Below, piece after piece: positions 39,873-48,975 of a stretch of 64,000 nucleotides of DNA. The translations under genes and the position numbers were made by a program. Within the stretch, counting starts at the first letter, position 1. Each line of letters begins with the position of its first letter. The DNA is from Bradyrhizobium agreste (GTDB taxonomy: Bacteria; Pseudomonadota; Alphaproteobacteria; Rhizobiales; Xanthobacteraceae). A model generated the notes under the pieces. That model was not told the origin of the DNA, searched no databases, and saw nothing but the letters and a program-made list of their open reading frames with translations. The stretch spans positions 1-64,000 of the forward strand of contig NZ_JACCHP010000013.1 in the NCBI RefSeq assembly GCF_016031625.1. The letters run 5' to 3'.

Positions 39873-40787
39873 GTGACCGCCCATCAGCCGCCCCAGACCG
39901 TCCGCGCCAACGACATCGACATCTGCTACGAGAGCTTCGGCAGCGACAATGCCGAGCCGCTGCTGCTGATCATGGGCCTCGGCGCGCAGATGATCCATTG
40001 GGACGATGCGTTCTGCGAGCAGCTCGCCGCACGCGGCTTCCGCGTGATCCGCTTCGACAATCGCGACATCGGCAAATCGAGCCATCTCACCGGGGGCAAG
40101 CGGCTGACGCCGTTCGAGCTCTTGAAGCTGCGCTTGTTGCGGATCCCCGTGGCCGCCACCTACAAGCTGATCGACATGGCCAAGGACACGGTCGGCCTGA
40201 TGGATGCGCTCGGCATCAAGTCGGCGCATCTCGTCGGGGCGTCAATGGGCGGCATGATCGCGCAAGAGGTGACGCTGTCGTTTCCGCAGCGCGTGCGCTC
40301 GCTCACCTCAATCATGTCGACGACGGGCAATCCGCGCATACCGCCCCCGACCCGCGAGGCCGCCGCGATGCTGATGGCGCCGCCGCCGCGCAGCAAGGAG
40401 GAGTTCATCGTCCGCTACGGCCAGACCTGGAAGGTGCTGCGCGCCGGACATTTCCCGGAAGAGGAAGCGCTTGATCCCGGCCGCGCCGAGCGCGTGTTCG
40501 CGCGCGGGCTCAATCCGGCCGGCGTCGGTCGCCAGCTCCGCGCCGTGCTTGCCTCAGGCAGCCGCAAGGAGCGGCTGCGCGCCGTGAAGGCACCGACGCT
40601 CGTGATTCACGGCACCGTCGATCCGCTGGTCCGCCCCGAAGGCGGCAAGGACACGGCCGCGTCGATCCCGAACGCCAAGCTGCTGATGATCGAGGGCATG
40701 GGCCACGCGCTCCCGATGCGCTTCTGGCCGCAGATCGTCGACGCGATCGACAAGCACGCGCATGGCGCGGCGGCACAGGCCGCTTAG
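39873..40787 (+). CDS. Alpha/beta fold hydrolase
   Basis: A 304-residue alpha/beta hydrolase. The nucleophile Ser124 lies in LVGASMGGMIAQE, Asp in HGTVDPLV and His in GMGHALP. The N-terminal NDIDICYESFG and MGLGAQMIHWDD segments match the TAP/3-oxoadipate enol-lactonase-like group. It starts at GTG 39873 with an excellent GGAGGG site. It is divergent from the phaE-like/phaC trio, with a 163-base gap. Substrate is unknown; linkage to PHA genes suggests, weakly, an ester or thioester. Confidence 0.88.
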   Translation: MTAHQPPQTVRANDIDICYESFGSDNAEPLLLIMGLGAQMIHWDDAFCEQLAARGFRVIRFDNRDIGKSSHLTGGKRLTPFELLKLRLLRIPVAATYKLIDMAKDTVGLMDALGIKSAHLVGASMGGMIAQEVTLSFPQRVRSLTSIMSTTGNPRIPPPTREAAAMLMAPPPRSKEEFIVRYGQTWKVLRAGHFPEEEALDPGRAERVFARGLNPAGVGRQLRAVLASGSRKERLRAVKAPTLVIHGTVDPLVRPEGGKDTAASIPNAKLLMIEGMGHALPMRFWPQIVDAIDKHAHGAAAQAA

Positions 40788-40909
40788 GCCGGCCGGTCTC
40801 CTCCCGGTGACCATGTGAGCTGCCGGTGCCTGTCTTAACGCGGGTTCCGATGAAGGCTATACAAGCCGTCTCAGACGCCAAACAGAGGCTGCGGCCTCTC
40901 GGAGCTCAC

Positions 40910-41371
40910 ATGCATTTCATCATCCGATCCGCGGCAATGGCCGCTTTCATTCTCATGTTGTCTCTCGCCGGCGGCGCCGCGATGGCCGCCAGCGCGCAGG
41001 AAGAAGCCAACCGCCAAACCGTGCTGGCATTCTATGAGAAGGGCCTCAACCAGAAGGACGCCGACGCCGCCCTCGCCTATGTCGGCAACCGTTACGTCCA
41101 GCACAATCCAACCGCTCCCGATGGTCCGGACGGCTTCCGGAAGTTCATCGGCTTCCTGCGCGAGAAGTTTCCGAACTCGCGCAGCGAGATCAAGCGCAGC
41201 TTCGCGGAGGGCGACTTCGTCATCCTGCACGTTCATTCCGTTCGCGAGCCCGGCACCAGGGGCCGCGCGATCGTGGACATCTTCAAGCTGGAAAACGGCA
41301 AGATCGTCGAGCATTGGGACGTCGTTCAGGAGATTCCTGAAAACCCCGCGAACGGCAACACGATGTTCTAG
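40910..41371 (+). CDS. Secreted SnoaL-like (NTF2-fold) protein
   Basis: A 153-residue protein with a clear signal peptide (FIIRSAAMAAFILMLSLAGGAAMAASA) and a SnoaL/NTF2-like domain of the predicted-SnoaL group (VLAFYEKGLNQKDADAALAYVGNRYVQHNP, later GRAIVDIFKLENGKIVEHWDVVQEIP). Such proteins bind small hydrophobic ligands or act as cyclases; this one would be periplasmic. The start at 40910 follows CGGAG, and a small hairpin (AGAGGC-TGCG-GCCTCT, 40884-40899) lies just ahead of the ribosome-binding site. Function unknown. Confidence 0.85.
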   Translation: MHFIIRSAAMAAFILMLSLAGGAAMAASAQEEANRQTVLAFYEKGLNQKDADAALAYVGNRYVQHNPTAPDGPDGFRKFIGFLREKFPNSRSEIKRSFAEGDFVILHVHSVREPGTRGRAIVDIFKLENGKIVEHWDVVQEIPENPANGNTMF

Positions 41372-41388
41372 CCGGAAAACGTAGCCGC

Positions 41389-41506
41389 GTAGGGTGGGCA
41401 GAGGCGCGCCCTTCACGCGCCGTGCCCACCATCCATCCGCATCCTCGATGGAGGCGATGGGCACGCGCCTTCGCTCTCCGGGCTACGGCCGCTTTGCCCA
41501 CCCTAC
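41389..41506. repeat. Intergenic palindromic repeat, family E
   Basis: A 118-base element with inverted ends GTAGGGTGGGCA / TGCCCACCCTAC and inner arms built on GGCGCG and GGGCACG motifs. It lies between two convergent genes, and its last bases provide the stop codon of the spermidine-synthase-like gene. No second copy is in this window. Confidence 0.75.
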
Positions 41507-42177
41507 TGTTTCTTCGCGATCCAGATCACGTGGCGGGCGCCGCCGCCTCTGCCGGTGGCGCGAACGTTGACTTCGTTGACGTCGAAGCCGGCACGCTTGA
41601 GGCGTCCTGTGAACGGTGGATTGGGTCCCGACGACCAGACGGCCAGCACGCCTCCCGGCCGCAGGGCCGTCTTCGCAACCTGCAGCCCGCTCGCATTGTA
41701 GAGCGCGTCGTTGCCCTTCCGGGTCAGCCCCTCAGGCCCGTTGTCGACGTCGAGCAGGATGGCGTCGAAGGCTGAACGCTTCGCCCTGATGACTTCACCA
41801 ACATCGATCTCGCGAATGCTCACCCTGGCATCGTCGAGACTATCGCCGAAGACCTCTGCCATCGGGCCTCGCGCCCAGGCGACGACCGACGGGACCAACT
41901 CGGAGACCACGATCTTCGCCTGGGGCCCGAGCACGGCCAGCGCCGCGCGTAGCGTAAAACCCATGCCGAGACCGCCGATGAGAACGACGGGCTTTGCGAC
42001 TTTCTCGATCTGCTTCGCGGCAAGCGTTGCCAGTGCCGCTTCGGAGCCCGACAGGCGGCTGTTCATCAGCTCGTTGGTACCGAGCTTGATGGAGAACTCC
42101 TTGCCCCGCCGCATCAGGCGGAGCTCCTCATCGGAACCGGGGATTTTTGCGGTGTCGATCTTTTCCCAGGGAATCAT
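41503..42177 (-). CDS. Spermidine-synthase-like methyltransferase-fold protein
   Basis: A 224-residue protein with a Rossmann-like class-I methyltransferase fold. The glycine-rich motif LIGGLGMGFTLRAAL (about residues 66-80), the acidic VVSELVPSVVAWARGP and DAILLDVDNGPEGL match the spermine/spermidine-synthase-like group. It lacks the N-terminal beta-hairpin domain of true spermidine synthases, so polyamine synthesis is doubtful. The stop codon falls inside a repeat element. It lies upstream-adjacent to none of the obvious operons; function unknown. Confidence 0.8.
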   Translation of the reverse strand: MIPWEKIDTAKIPGSDEELRLMRRGKEFSIKLGTNELMNSRLSGSEAALATLAAKQIEKVAKPVVLIGGLGMGFTLRAALAVLGPQAKIVVSELVPSVVAWARGPMAEVFGDSLDDARVSIREIDVGEVIRAKRSAFDAILLDVDNGPEGLTRKGNDALYNASGLQVAKTALRPGGVLAVWSSGPNPPFTGRLKRAGFDVNEVNVRATGRGGGARHVIWIAKKQ

Positions 42178-42207
42178 GGGCGACGTTTAGCACGAACCGA
42201 CCGGCAA

Positions 42208-45200
42208 TCACCCTCCCCAGACGTCCAGCACATACCTGTTGTTCGCGCCCATCTCCTCGATCCAGCGCGCGCCGGCGGCGGCATCGCTGCCGCTCTTCTC
42301 GCGATGGATCGCGACCAGCGCAGCCTTCACGTCCGGCTCCATCTTGCCGCCGTCGCCGCAGACATAGATGATCGCGCCCTGCTCGATCAGCGGCCAGACC
42401 TTGCCCTTCTGCGCCGCTAGCACGTGCTGCACATAGGTCTTCGGCCCGTCCGCGCGCGAGAACGCCGTGAACAGCTCGGTGATGCCGCTCGCCGCCAGCG
42501 CCTTCAGCTCCTCCGCGTAAAGAAAATCCTGCTCGGGATGGCGGCAGCCGAAGAACAGCATGGATGGACCGAGGGTGGCTCCCTTCGCCTTGCGCGCGGC
42601 GCGCTCCTGGAGGAAGCCACGGAACGGCGCAAGTCCCGTGCCCGGACCGATCATGATAACAGGCACGGATGGATCATCCGGCAGGCGGAAGCCGGCCTTG
42701 GTTTCGCGCACGGTGGCGTAGATCGTATCGCCCGTGCGCCGGTTGGCGAGATAGTTCGAGCAGATGCCCTTGTACGTGCCACGGCCGGAGGCGGCCGGCC
42801 CTTCGACCACGCCGACCGTGACGCTGCAACGCGCCGGGTCCACCGACGGCGAGGACGAGATCGAGTAATAACGCGGCGCCAGCAGCGAGAGCATTTCCAG
42901 ATAGACGTGGAACGGCAATTCGCAAGCCGGATATTCGAGCAGCAGGTCGAACACCGATTTGCGCTTGGCCAGGATCTCGGAGCGGTAGCGCTGGAGCGGC
43001 TCCGCCTCCTCGCCGACGAAGGCCAATAGCTTCGGCTTGGTGACCGGGCAGCGGGTGTGCTCGGCCATGATCTGGATCTGCTTGCGGGTCGCGACCTGCT
43101 GCAGCTCGACGAACTCGCTCAGCAGGCGGCCCACCGAAACGGCCTCGCCCACCGGCAATTGCGCGCGCCGACCCTCTGCCACCTGCAGTCTGATCTGGTC
43201 GGCGGGCAGGAAGCCGAAGCGGCGGGCCACCGAATCCACCAGCGTCGGATCGTTGCGCGGAACGACGCTGAGGTGATCGCCAACGCGGTAGCTGACGTTG
43301 GCCGGCAGCTGCACCTCGATGTGGCGGGTCGAACGATCGGAAGGATTCGCTCCGGACTTGTTCTGGAGCTCATCATTGACCAGCACCTTCATCGCCACCG
43401 CGCCGCCCTGGGCGACGATGGTGTTGACGGCGGTCACCGCGACCGGCTCGATCGCATAGAGCGGATCGTCCTCCGCGGTGCGGGTGAAATTCCAGTCGAT
43501 GCCGAATTCCTTGGTCGCGACCTGTGCGGCCGCCGGGAACCATTTCTGGAACTGGCCATCCAGATCGCTACGCGCATCGCCCTCGCCGCGCGGATACACC
43601 GCGCGCGCACCGTGCTTCGACAATTGCTCGTCGATGAAGCGCGGCACCGATTGATACGTCGCGGCCCAGTCGCTGTTGCCGCAGCCGAACACGGCATAGC
43701 GCACACCGGCAAACGCGTCCTTCGGCAAATCGCCGCCGAGCCATTTTACAAATTCCGTGGCGTTGTCCGGCGGCGCCCCGCTATAGGAGGCGCAGATGAT
43801 CAGCACCCCGCCCTCCAGCGGCAGCTTGCCGACGTAATCGTCAAGCGGGCCGAGATGCACGGCAAAGCCGTTGATCTCGGCAAGATCGGCCATGCGCGTT
43901 GCGAGCTCTTCGGCGGTGCCGAGATTGGAGCCGTAGAGCACCAGCATCGGCGTGTTGTGGCCGGGCCGTGTGGTGGGCTGACGCTGCGCCTTTGGCGCCG
44001 AGGAAGTAGCCGCAACGGGTCCGCCATAGGCGCCGCGCTCGCGATCGGCGCGCGGCCGCACCTTGATCTTGAAGCCTTCCGGCTTGATCGTCAGCGTCTC
44101 CTTCAGATGCATCTGGTAGCGCTGATGGTCGATCAGCTTGAAGCGCTGCAGGATCATGCCGAGCGCGAGCGCTGCCTCGTGCATGGCAAAGCCCCGGCCG
44201 ATGCAGGCGCGCTGGCCGTTGCCGAACGGCTTCCAGGCATTGATCGGCCGTTTTGCCTCCGCCTCACGGCTGAAATTCTCGGGGTCGAACGCGTCGGGGT
44301 TGGGACCCCACACGCTGGGATCACGATGCAGCGCCGTCACCAGGATGGTGACGAACGTTCCCTTCCTGAGCTTGTACTTGCCGCCGCCGATGGTCTCGTC
44401 GTTCAGCGGCGAGATGCCGTAGGCCGGCGCCGGCGGCCACAACCGCAGCGACTCCTTGAGGATCTGCGTGATGTAGGTGAGCTGCGTCACCTGTTGATAG
44501 GTCGGCTTGGCGTTGACGTCGGGGCCGAAGACGCGGTCGACCTCGTCATAGGCCTTCTTGAGGATGTCCGGATGCTTGAGCAGCGCATAGAGCGTGTAGG
44601 ACAACAGGCCGCTGGTGGTCTCGTGCCCCGCGATCAGGAAAGTGTTGATCTGGTAGCGGATATTGACGTCGTCGAGCTGCTCGCCGGTCACGCGGTCGAC
44701 GCCGGTCATCATCGCGGCGAGCATGTCCTTCTTGTCGTCGATGCCTTCCGCGCTCTTGCGTCGCTCGGCTATGATCTCGTCGACCATCCTGTTCATGAAA
44801 GCGACGTCTTCGGCCAGCGTCTTGCGCCGCTTCTGCATCCAGAGCTGCTCGAACGGCAGGCCGCGCGTCATCATGATGGTTTCGAGCGAGCGCACCAGCG
44901 ACTCGACGAAGGGATGGTAGTCGCGCCGGTAGAACGAATTGAAGCGGTAGTCGAAGCCGCACAGGCCGATCGTATCCAGCGTCAGCGCGGTCATGTCGTG
45001 CACGACGTCGATCTCGTCGTCGGCGTTGAGCCGCTCCCATTTCTGGACGAGCTGCTCGGCGATGTCGACCATGCTCGGATGGTAGGACTGCATGGCGCGG
45101 TTGCCGAAGGGCTGCAGCAGGATGTTATGCGCCTTGCTCCAGTTCGGCTCGCGGGTGTCGGCGGTGAACAGGCCGTCGCCGCCGACCGCACGCACGCGCC

Positions 45201-45441
45201 GCAGCGCGCCGCGCACCGTCTTGTCGAACCGCTTCTCGTCCGAGAGCTCGTCGACGAGATCGTGGCCGGAGACGACGACGATCGGCGAGCCCATCATGTC
45301 GAGCCAGAAGATCGGACCGAGCTCCTTGGCAAGCCGCGTCAGGTGCTGCACGGGAGCGGCGGCGTCCAGCGACAACATATTCCCGACCACCGGCTTGGTC
45401 GGCGGCTGCGGAATCGGGTCCAGACGGTTCTTGGATGACAT
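42208..45441 (-). CDS. Self-sufficient cytochrome P450 - NADPH-P450 reductase fusion (CYP102 type)
   Basis: A 1077-residue fusion resembling P450 BM3. The heme domain (residues 1-~470) has I-helix AGHETT (271-276), Glu330-Arg333 and heme Cys413 in FGNGQRACIG. A linker leads to the flavodoxin domain (MLVLYGSNLGTAEELA), then FAD (RYYSISSSP) and NADPH sites (IGPGTGLAPFRGF), ending DVWGG. It hydroxylates fatty acids or similar substrates with NADPH and O2 without partners. By alignment with BM3, Phe87 is kept (Phe92) but the carboxylate anchors Arg47 and Tyr51 are Ser52 and Val56. No TetR regulator, common for this family, is adjacent. Confidence 0.95.
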   Translation of the reverse strand: MSSKNRLDPIPQPPTKPVVGNMLSLDAAAPVQHLTRLAKELGPIFWLDMMGSPIVVVSGHDLVDELSDEKRFDKTVRGALRRVRAVGGDGLFTADTREPNWSKAHNILLQPFGNRAMQSYHPSMVDIAEQLVQKWERLNADDEIDVVHDMTALTLDTIGLCGFDYRFNSFYRRDYHPFVESLVRSLETIMMTRGLPFEQLWMQKRRKTLAEDVAFMNRMVDEIIAERRKSAEGIDDKKDMLAAMMTGVDRVTGEQLDDVNIRYQINTFLIAGHETTSGLLSYTLYALLKHPDILKKAYDEVDRVFGPDVNAKPTYQQVTQLTYITQILKESLRLWPPAPAYGISPLNDETIGGGKYKLRKGTFVTILVTALHRDPSVWGPNPDAFDPENFSREAEAKRPINAWKPFGNGQRACIGRGFAMHEAALALGMILQRFKLIDHQRYQMHLKETLTIKPEGFKIKVRPRADRERGAYGGPVAATSSAPKAQRQPTTRPGHNTPMLVLYGSNLGTAEELATRMADLAEINGFAVHLGPLDDYVGKLPLEGGVLIICASYSGAPPDNATEFVKWLGGDLPKDAFAGVRYAVFGCGNSDWAATYQSVPRFIDEQLSKHGARAVYPRGEGDARSDLDGQFQKWFPAAAQVATKEFGIDWNFTRTAEDDPLYAIEPVAVTAVNTIVAQGGAVAMKVLVNDELQNKSGANPSDRSTRHIEVQLPANVSYRVGDHLSVVPRNDPTLVDSVARRFGFLPADQIRLQVAEGRRAQLPVGEAVSVGRLLSEFVELQQVATRKQIQIMAEHTRCPVTKPKLLAFVGEEAEPLQRYRSEILAKRKSVFDLLLEYPACELPFHVYLEMLSLLAPRYYSISSSPSVDPARCSVTVGVVEGPAASGRGTYKGICSNYLANRRTGDTIYATVRETKAGFRLPDDPSVPVIMIGPGTGLAPFRGFLQERAARKAKGATLGPSMLFFGCRHPEQDFLYAEELKALAASGITELFTAFSRADGPKTYVQHVLAAQKGKVWPLIEQGAIIYVCGDGGKMEPDVKAALVAIHREKSGSDAAAGARWIEEMGANNRYVLDVWGG

Positions 45442-45470
45442 CGAAATGTAGTCCCCCTTGCCTCAATGTC

Positions 45471-45555
45471 GTCATTGCGAGCGAAGCGAAGCAATCCAGA
45501 AATATATCGGCGGAGGCAGCCTGGATTGCTTCGTCGCTTCGCTCCTCGCAATGAC
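45471..45555. repeat. Intergenic palindromic repeat, family B
   Basis: An 85-base element, GTCATTGCGAGCGAAGCGAAG ... CTTCGCTCCTCGCAATGAC in inverted form, with central TATATC. Its right end is partly duplicated in tandem (GAGCTCGCAATGACGAGCT) up to about 45574, touching the epoxide hydrolase stop. Confidence 0.87.
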
Positions 45556-45572
45556 GAGCTCGCAATGACGAG

Positions 45573-46568
45573 CTAGCCAAATCGCCTTCTACGCCATTCG
45601 ATCAGCTTGGCGCTGACCTCTTCCGGCTTCTCCTGCTGCGTCCAATGGCCGCTGTCCTTCACCAGATACTTCTCGAGGTCATCGATCAGCTTTTCCATGC
45701 CGTCGGCCGCCGACGGCGGCAGCACCGCATCGTTCTCGGCCATGATCATCAAGGACGGCACATGGATGTGGTGGTCCAGCCCCTTCGCCCGCTCCCAGTT
45801 GCGGGTGAAGTTGCGGTACCAGTTGATGCCGCCGGTGAAGCCGGTCTTCGTGAACGTGTCGACGAACACCTTCTTCTCGTCAGCCGACAGGATCGGCGTC
45901 CGCGGATCATGTCTGGCGTCGTAATTCGCGATCATCTGCGGGAACGCCAGATTGATGCGGGGCGAAGCACCAATGCCGGCAATCGGCTGTTCCTGAGGCG
46001 CACCCGGAGGACGCGCGGCCGGCTTGCGCATGAAGGCATCAAAAGTCTGCTCGACACGGCTGCCGAAGATCCTGTCCGGCTCACGCGCGGGGTCCTGGAA
46101 CTGGACGATATACATCTGGTCGCCAAAACGCTGGCGAAACAGCGCGATCGGGTCGATCGGCGCGCGGTCCCAGTGCGGAGTGTTGACCCCGACGACGCCG
46201 GCGACGCGCGTGGGGTGCCGCAGCGGCATCTGCCAGACGACGAAGCCGCCCCAGTCGTGGCCGACGAAGATCGCCTTCTCGATGCCGAGATGATCGAGCA
46301 AACCGACGAGATCGCCGGTCAAGTGCTCCATATCATAGGCTTCGACCGGCTCGGGCCGGTCGGTCGCGCCGTAGCCGCGCTGGTCGGGCGCGATCACGCG
46401 GATGCCGGCCTCGCTCAGCGCCTTGATCTGGTGACGCCAGGAAAAGGCGAGCTCGGGCCAGCCGTGGCACAGCACGACCGGCGGCTTGTCGTCCGCTGGG
46501 CCTGCCTCGTAATAGCCCATGCGGATTCCGTTCGTCGTCGCGAACTTGAGCGGCGGCATTTCAATCAT
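45573..46568 (-). CDS. Epoxide hydrolase (alpha/beta hydrolase fold)
   Basis: A 331-residue soluble epoxide-hydrolase-type enzyme. The oxyanion motif HGWP is at residues 35-38 and the nucleophile Asp105 lies in FVGHDWGG. The cap-domain region FTGGINWYRNFTRNW carries a likely epoxide-polarising Tyr, and the catalytic His is in DSGHWTQQEKP. It would hydrolyse an epoxide to a diol in the cytosol. It lies directly upstream of the CYP102-type fusion on the same strand, separated by a repeat element. An epoxide made by that P450 is an attractive but unproven substrate. Confidence 0.9.
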   Translation of the reverse strand: MIEMPPLKFATTNGIRMGYYEAGPADDKPPVVLCHGWPELAFSWRHQIKALSEAGIRVIAPDQRGYGATDRPEPVEAYDMEHLTGDLVGLLDHLGIEKAIFVGHDWGGFVVWQMPLRHPTRVAGVVGVNTPHWDRAPIDPIALFRQRFGDQMYIVQFQDPAREPDRIFGSRVEQTFDAFMRKPAARPPGAPQEQPIAGIGASPRINLAFPQMIANYDARHDPRTPILSADEKKVFVDTFTKTGFTGGINWYRNFTRNWERAKGLDHHIHVPSLMIMAENDAVLPPSAADGMEKLIDDLEKYLVKDSGHWTQQEKPEEVSAKLIEWRRRRFG

Positions 46569-46578
46569 TGCAAGTTCC

Positions 46579-48129
46579 TTACTCTGCGGCGCCCTTGATA
46601 TCGGCGGCCGGCGGCGTGTAGGCCGCCTCCAGCGCGGCGAACTCCTCGGGCAGCATGTCGCACATCACCTGCACATGCGGAATGATGTTGGCACCGACGA
46701 TGAAGCCGAAATCGAGCTGGTCGCGGTAGCTCTGCACGGTGATGTTGAGCGCCTGTCCGTGCGTCGCGATCGACACCGGGAAGATGTGCAAGAGCTCGGC
46801 GCCGGCGGCGTAGAGGGTCTGCCGCGGCCCGGGCACGTTGGACACGGTGATATTGGCCGCGGGCGGCAGCACGTCCGACAAATTGGAGCGGCTGTAGAGC
46901 AGCGCCAGAATCTGCACCATGATCGGCGCGCCCAGCATCGAGATGTTCGAGACCTGCGGCATCAAGGCGCGCAAGGGATGCGACATCTCCTTCGACTTGG
47001 TCGATTGCGCGATGATCGCCTCGAGCCGCGCCTTGGGATTCTCGACGTTGGTCGCGATCGAGCAGATCATGCCGAACACCTGATTGTTGGCCTCGGTGTT
47101 GCCTTCCTCGCGCAGCGAGATCGGCACCGCGGCCGTCAGGGATTTCGCCGGCAGCGTGCCATATTGCAGGAGATAGCGGCGGACCACGCCGGAGGCGAGC
47201 GCCAGCACGACGTCGTTGAGCTTGCCGCCGGCCTGCTTGGCCAGCGCCTTGGCCCGCGACAGCGGGATCGACACGCCGGCAAAACTCCGCTCCGACGAGA
47301 TCGTCTTGTTGAGCATGGTCGGCGGCGAGACCATGCTGGCGAGGCTCTCCCGCGATTTGGGATCGGCGATCCTGCCGAGCACGTCTGACACGCTCTTGAG
47401 CACGGTCGGGATGTTGCCGGCGAAGCGTACCGCGCTCTCGATCTGGTACATCGCGTTGTCGAACAGGATCGAGCCGATATCGCTCTTGCCGGTGCGCGGC
47501 AGCTGCAGGTTCTTCGCCGCTTGCGAAGCCTCCAGCGGCCGGCTGAACAGCTGCTGATAGGAATCGAGCAGGTTGGCGGCGATGCCGCGCGGCTCCTGCC
47601 CTGGCTTGCTGCCCGCGGTCGGCGGATCGACCTTCCGCGGGATCGGCGAGATGTCGTAGATCATGTTGGTCAGCGCCGCACCGGCGCCGCCGTCGATCGC
47701 GGCATGGTGCATCTTGGAATAGAGCCCGACCTCGTTGTCCTTCATGCCCTCGAACACGTAGAACTCCCAGAGCGGGCGGGCGCGGTTGAGCAGCTTGGCA
47801 TGCATCCAGCCGACGATGCGCTCGAGCGTGGCGCGATCGCGCGGCTGCGGCAGGCTGGCACGGAAGATATGGCGGTCGATATCGAACTGGTCGTCCTCGA
47901 CCCAGGAGGGATGATCGATGTCGAGCGGCGCCTTCTCCAGCCGCGCCTTGAGAATCGGCGCGATGTGCAGGCGCGAGACGATCATCGCCTTGAAGTCTTC
48001 GAAGAAGTCGCCCTTGTAGTCGTCAGGCAGGCGGAAGATCGCCATGCTGCCGACATGCATCGGCATCTCCGGTGTTTCCAGATAGAGAAACGACGCGTCA
48101 AGCGACGACAGCTTCTTACCGTCAGCCAT
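46579..48129 (-). CDS. Wax ester synthase / diacylglycerol acyltransferase (WS/DGAT) family
   Basis: A 516-residue acyltransferase of the bacterial WS/DGAT family that joins acyl-CoA to fatty alcohols or diacylglycerol to make neutral storage lipid. The active-site motif HHAAIDG is at residues 141-147, and the second conserved KLNDVVLALASG is in the middle. Later VSNVPGPRQTLYAAGAEL is typical. It starts at 48129 after a GGGAGGG site. It lies 10 bases upstream of the epoxide hydrolase and downstream of an alpha/beta hydrolase on the same strand, probably one operon. Confidence 0.93.
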   Translation of the reverse strand: MADGKKLSSLDASFLYLETPEMPMHVGSMAIFRLPDDYKGDFFEDFKAMIVSRLHIAPILKARLEKAPLDIDHPSWVEDDQFDIDRHIFRASLPQPRDRATLERIVGWMHAKLLNRARPLWEFYVFEGMKDNEVGLYSKMHHAAIDGGAGAALTNMIYDISPIPRKVDPPTAGSKPGQEPRGIAANLLDSYQQLFSRPLEASQAAKNLQLPRTGKSDIGSILFDNAMYQIESAVRFAGNIPTVLKSVSDVLGRIADPKSRESLASMVSPPTMLNKTISSERSFAGVSIPLSRAKALAKQAGGKLNDVVLALASGVVRRYLLQYGTLPAKSLTAAVPISLREEGNTEANNQVFGMICSIATNVENPKARLEAIIAQSTKSKEMSHPLRALMPQVSNISMLGAPIMVQILALLYSRSNLSDVLPPAANITVSNVPGPRQTLYAAGAELLHIFPVSIATHGQALNITVQSYRDQLDFGFIVGANIIPHVQVMCDMLPEEFAALEAAYTPPAADIKGAAE

Positions 48130-48174
48130 GGTTCCCTCCCGAATATTCACCGGGCGCCTTGGTGGCGCTTCTCG

Positions 48175-48975
48175 TCAGGCCGATACTGCCCGGTCCGGCG
48201 GGGCATATGCAATGGCAAACGGCCCCGCCCGGTCAAATGGCCAGAAGTCTCCCTCCGGTTGCGCCAGGCGGTCGGCCAAGGCCCACAGCACCGCCGGGTT
48301 CACGCCGAGCCCGATATGGCTCGCCAGCAGCACCTCGATGTTCTCGGCACGGTCGGAGGGGCGCAGCAGACAGGTCCGCCAGTTCACGATCCCGTCGGCG
48401 CGCGAATAGATCGACGTCGCCGGCACCGGCAGATCGCCCGCGATCGCCTCGCGCGCTTGCGCAAAGTCCTCGACCTTCTCGCCGGACAGCGTCTCATAGA
48501 GCCGCGTCGCGTTGGTCGCCCGCACGTCGTTGGCAAAAGGGCTGCCGAGCGTGATGACGTAGCGGACCTTGTCGGGCGCCCAAAGCGCGAGATCGCGGGC
48601 ATAGACGCCCCCTAGGCTCCACCCGACCAGGCTGACCTTGCGCCCCGTGGCGGCATGGATTTCGGCCAAACGCATGCGCAGCGAATCCCGCATGCGCCCG
48701 AGCCCGCCGAGATTGCGGCCCATCCGCCAGGCATGAGCCGCATAACCGAGCTCGCTGAGATAGCGCCGCATCGGCACCATCGAGAGGTCGCTGGCGAGAA
48801 AGCCCGGCAGCGCCAGCACTGGGTGGCCGTCGCCCCGCGGCGCCCGCATCAGGAGCGGCGACAGCAAGAGGCTCGCATTCAGCTCGAACAGCCCACGGGA
48901 CTCGGCGAGCAGCAGGCCGAGACCGGGCGGACGAAGCCGGCCTTCTTGCAGCACCCCGTCCGGTCCGGGCGACAC
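48175..48975 (-). CDS. Alpha/beta hydrolase, paralogue of the gene at 34557
   Basis: A 266-residue hydrolase with nucleophile motif LVGWSLGGVYARDLA and the segment APRGDGHPVLALPGFLASD. These match the hydrolase at 34557-35327 across most of their length. The His candidate lies near ASHIGLGVNP. Start is GTG 48975, whose first base is also the last base of the preceding gene's TAG (TAGTG), showing tight coupling. It precedes the WS/DGAT gene by 45 bases. A role in neutral-lipid turnover is suggested by position only. Confidence 0.86.
   Translation of the reverse strand: MSPGPDGVLQEGRLRPPGLGLLLAESRGLFELNASLLLSPLLMRAPRGDGHPVLALPGFLASDLSMVPMRRYLSELGYAAHAWRMGRNLGGLGRMRDSLRMRLAEIHAATGRKVSLVGWSLGGVYARDLALWAPDKVRYVITLGSPFANDVRATNATRLYETLSGEKVEDFAQAREAIAGDLPVPATSIYSRADGIVNWRTCLLRPSDRAENIEVLLASHIGLGVNPAVLWALADRLAQPEGDFWPFDRAGPFAIAYAPPDRAVSA

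Noticed and set aside
43057..45438. A 793-codon open frame on the plus strand opposite the P450-reductase fusion
   Set aside because: It is rich in His, Arg, Gly and Asp with no motifs and is a shadow of the GC-rich codon use of the CYP102-type gene, whose domains and active-site residues are unambiguous.
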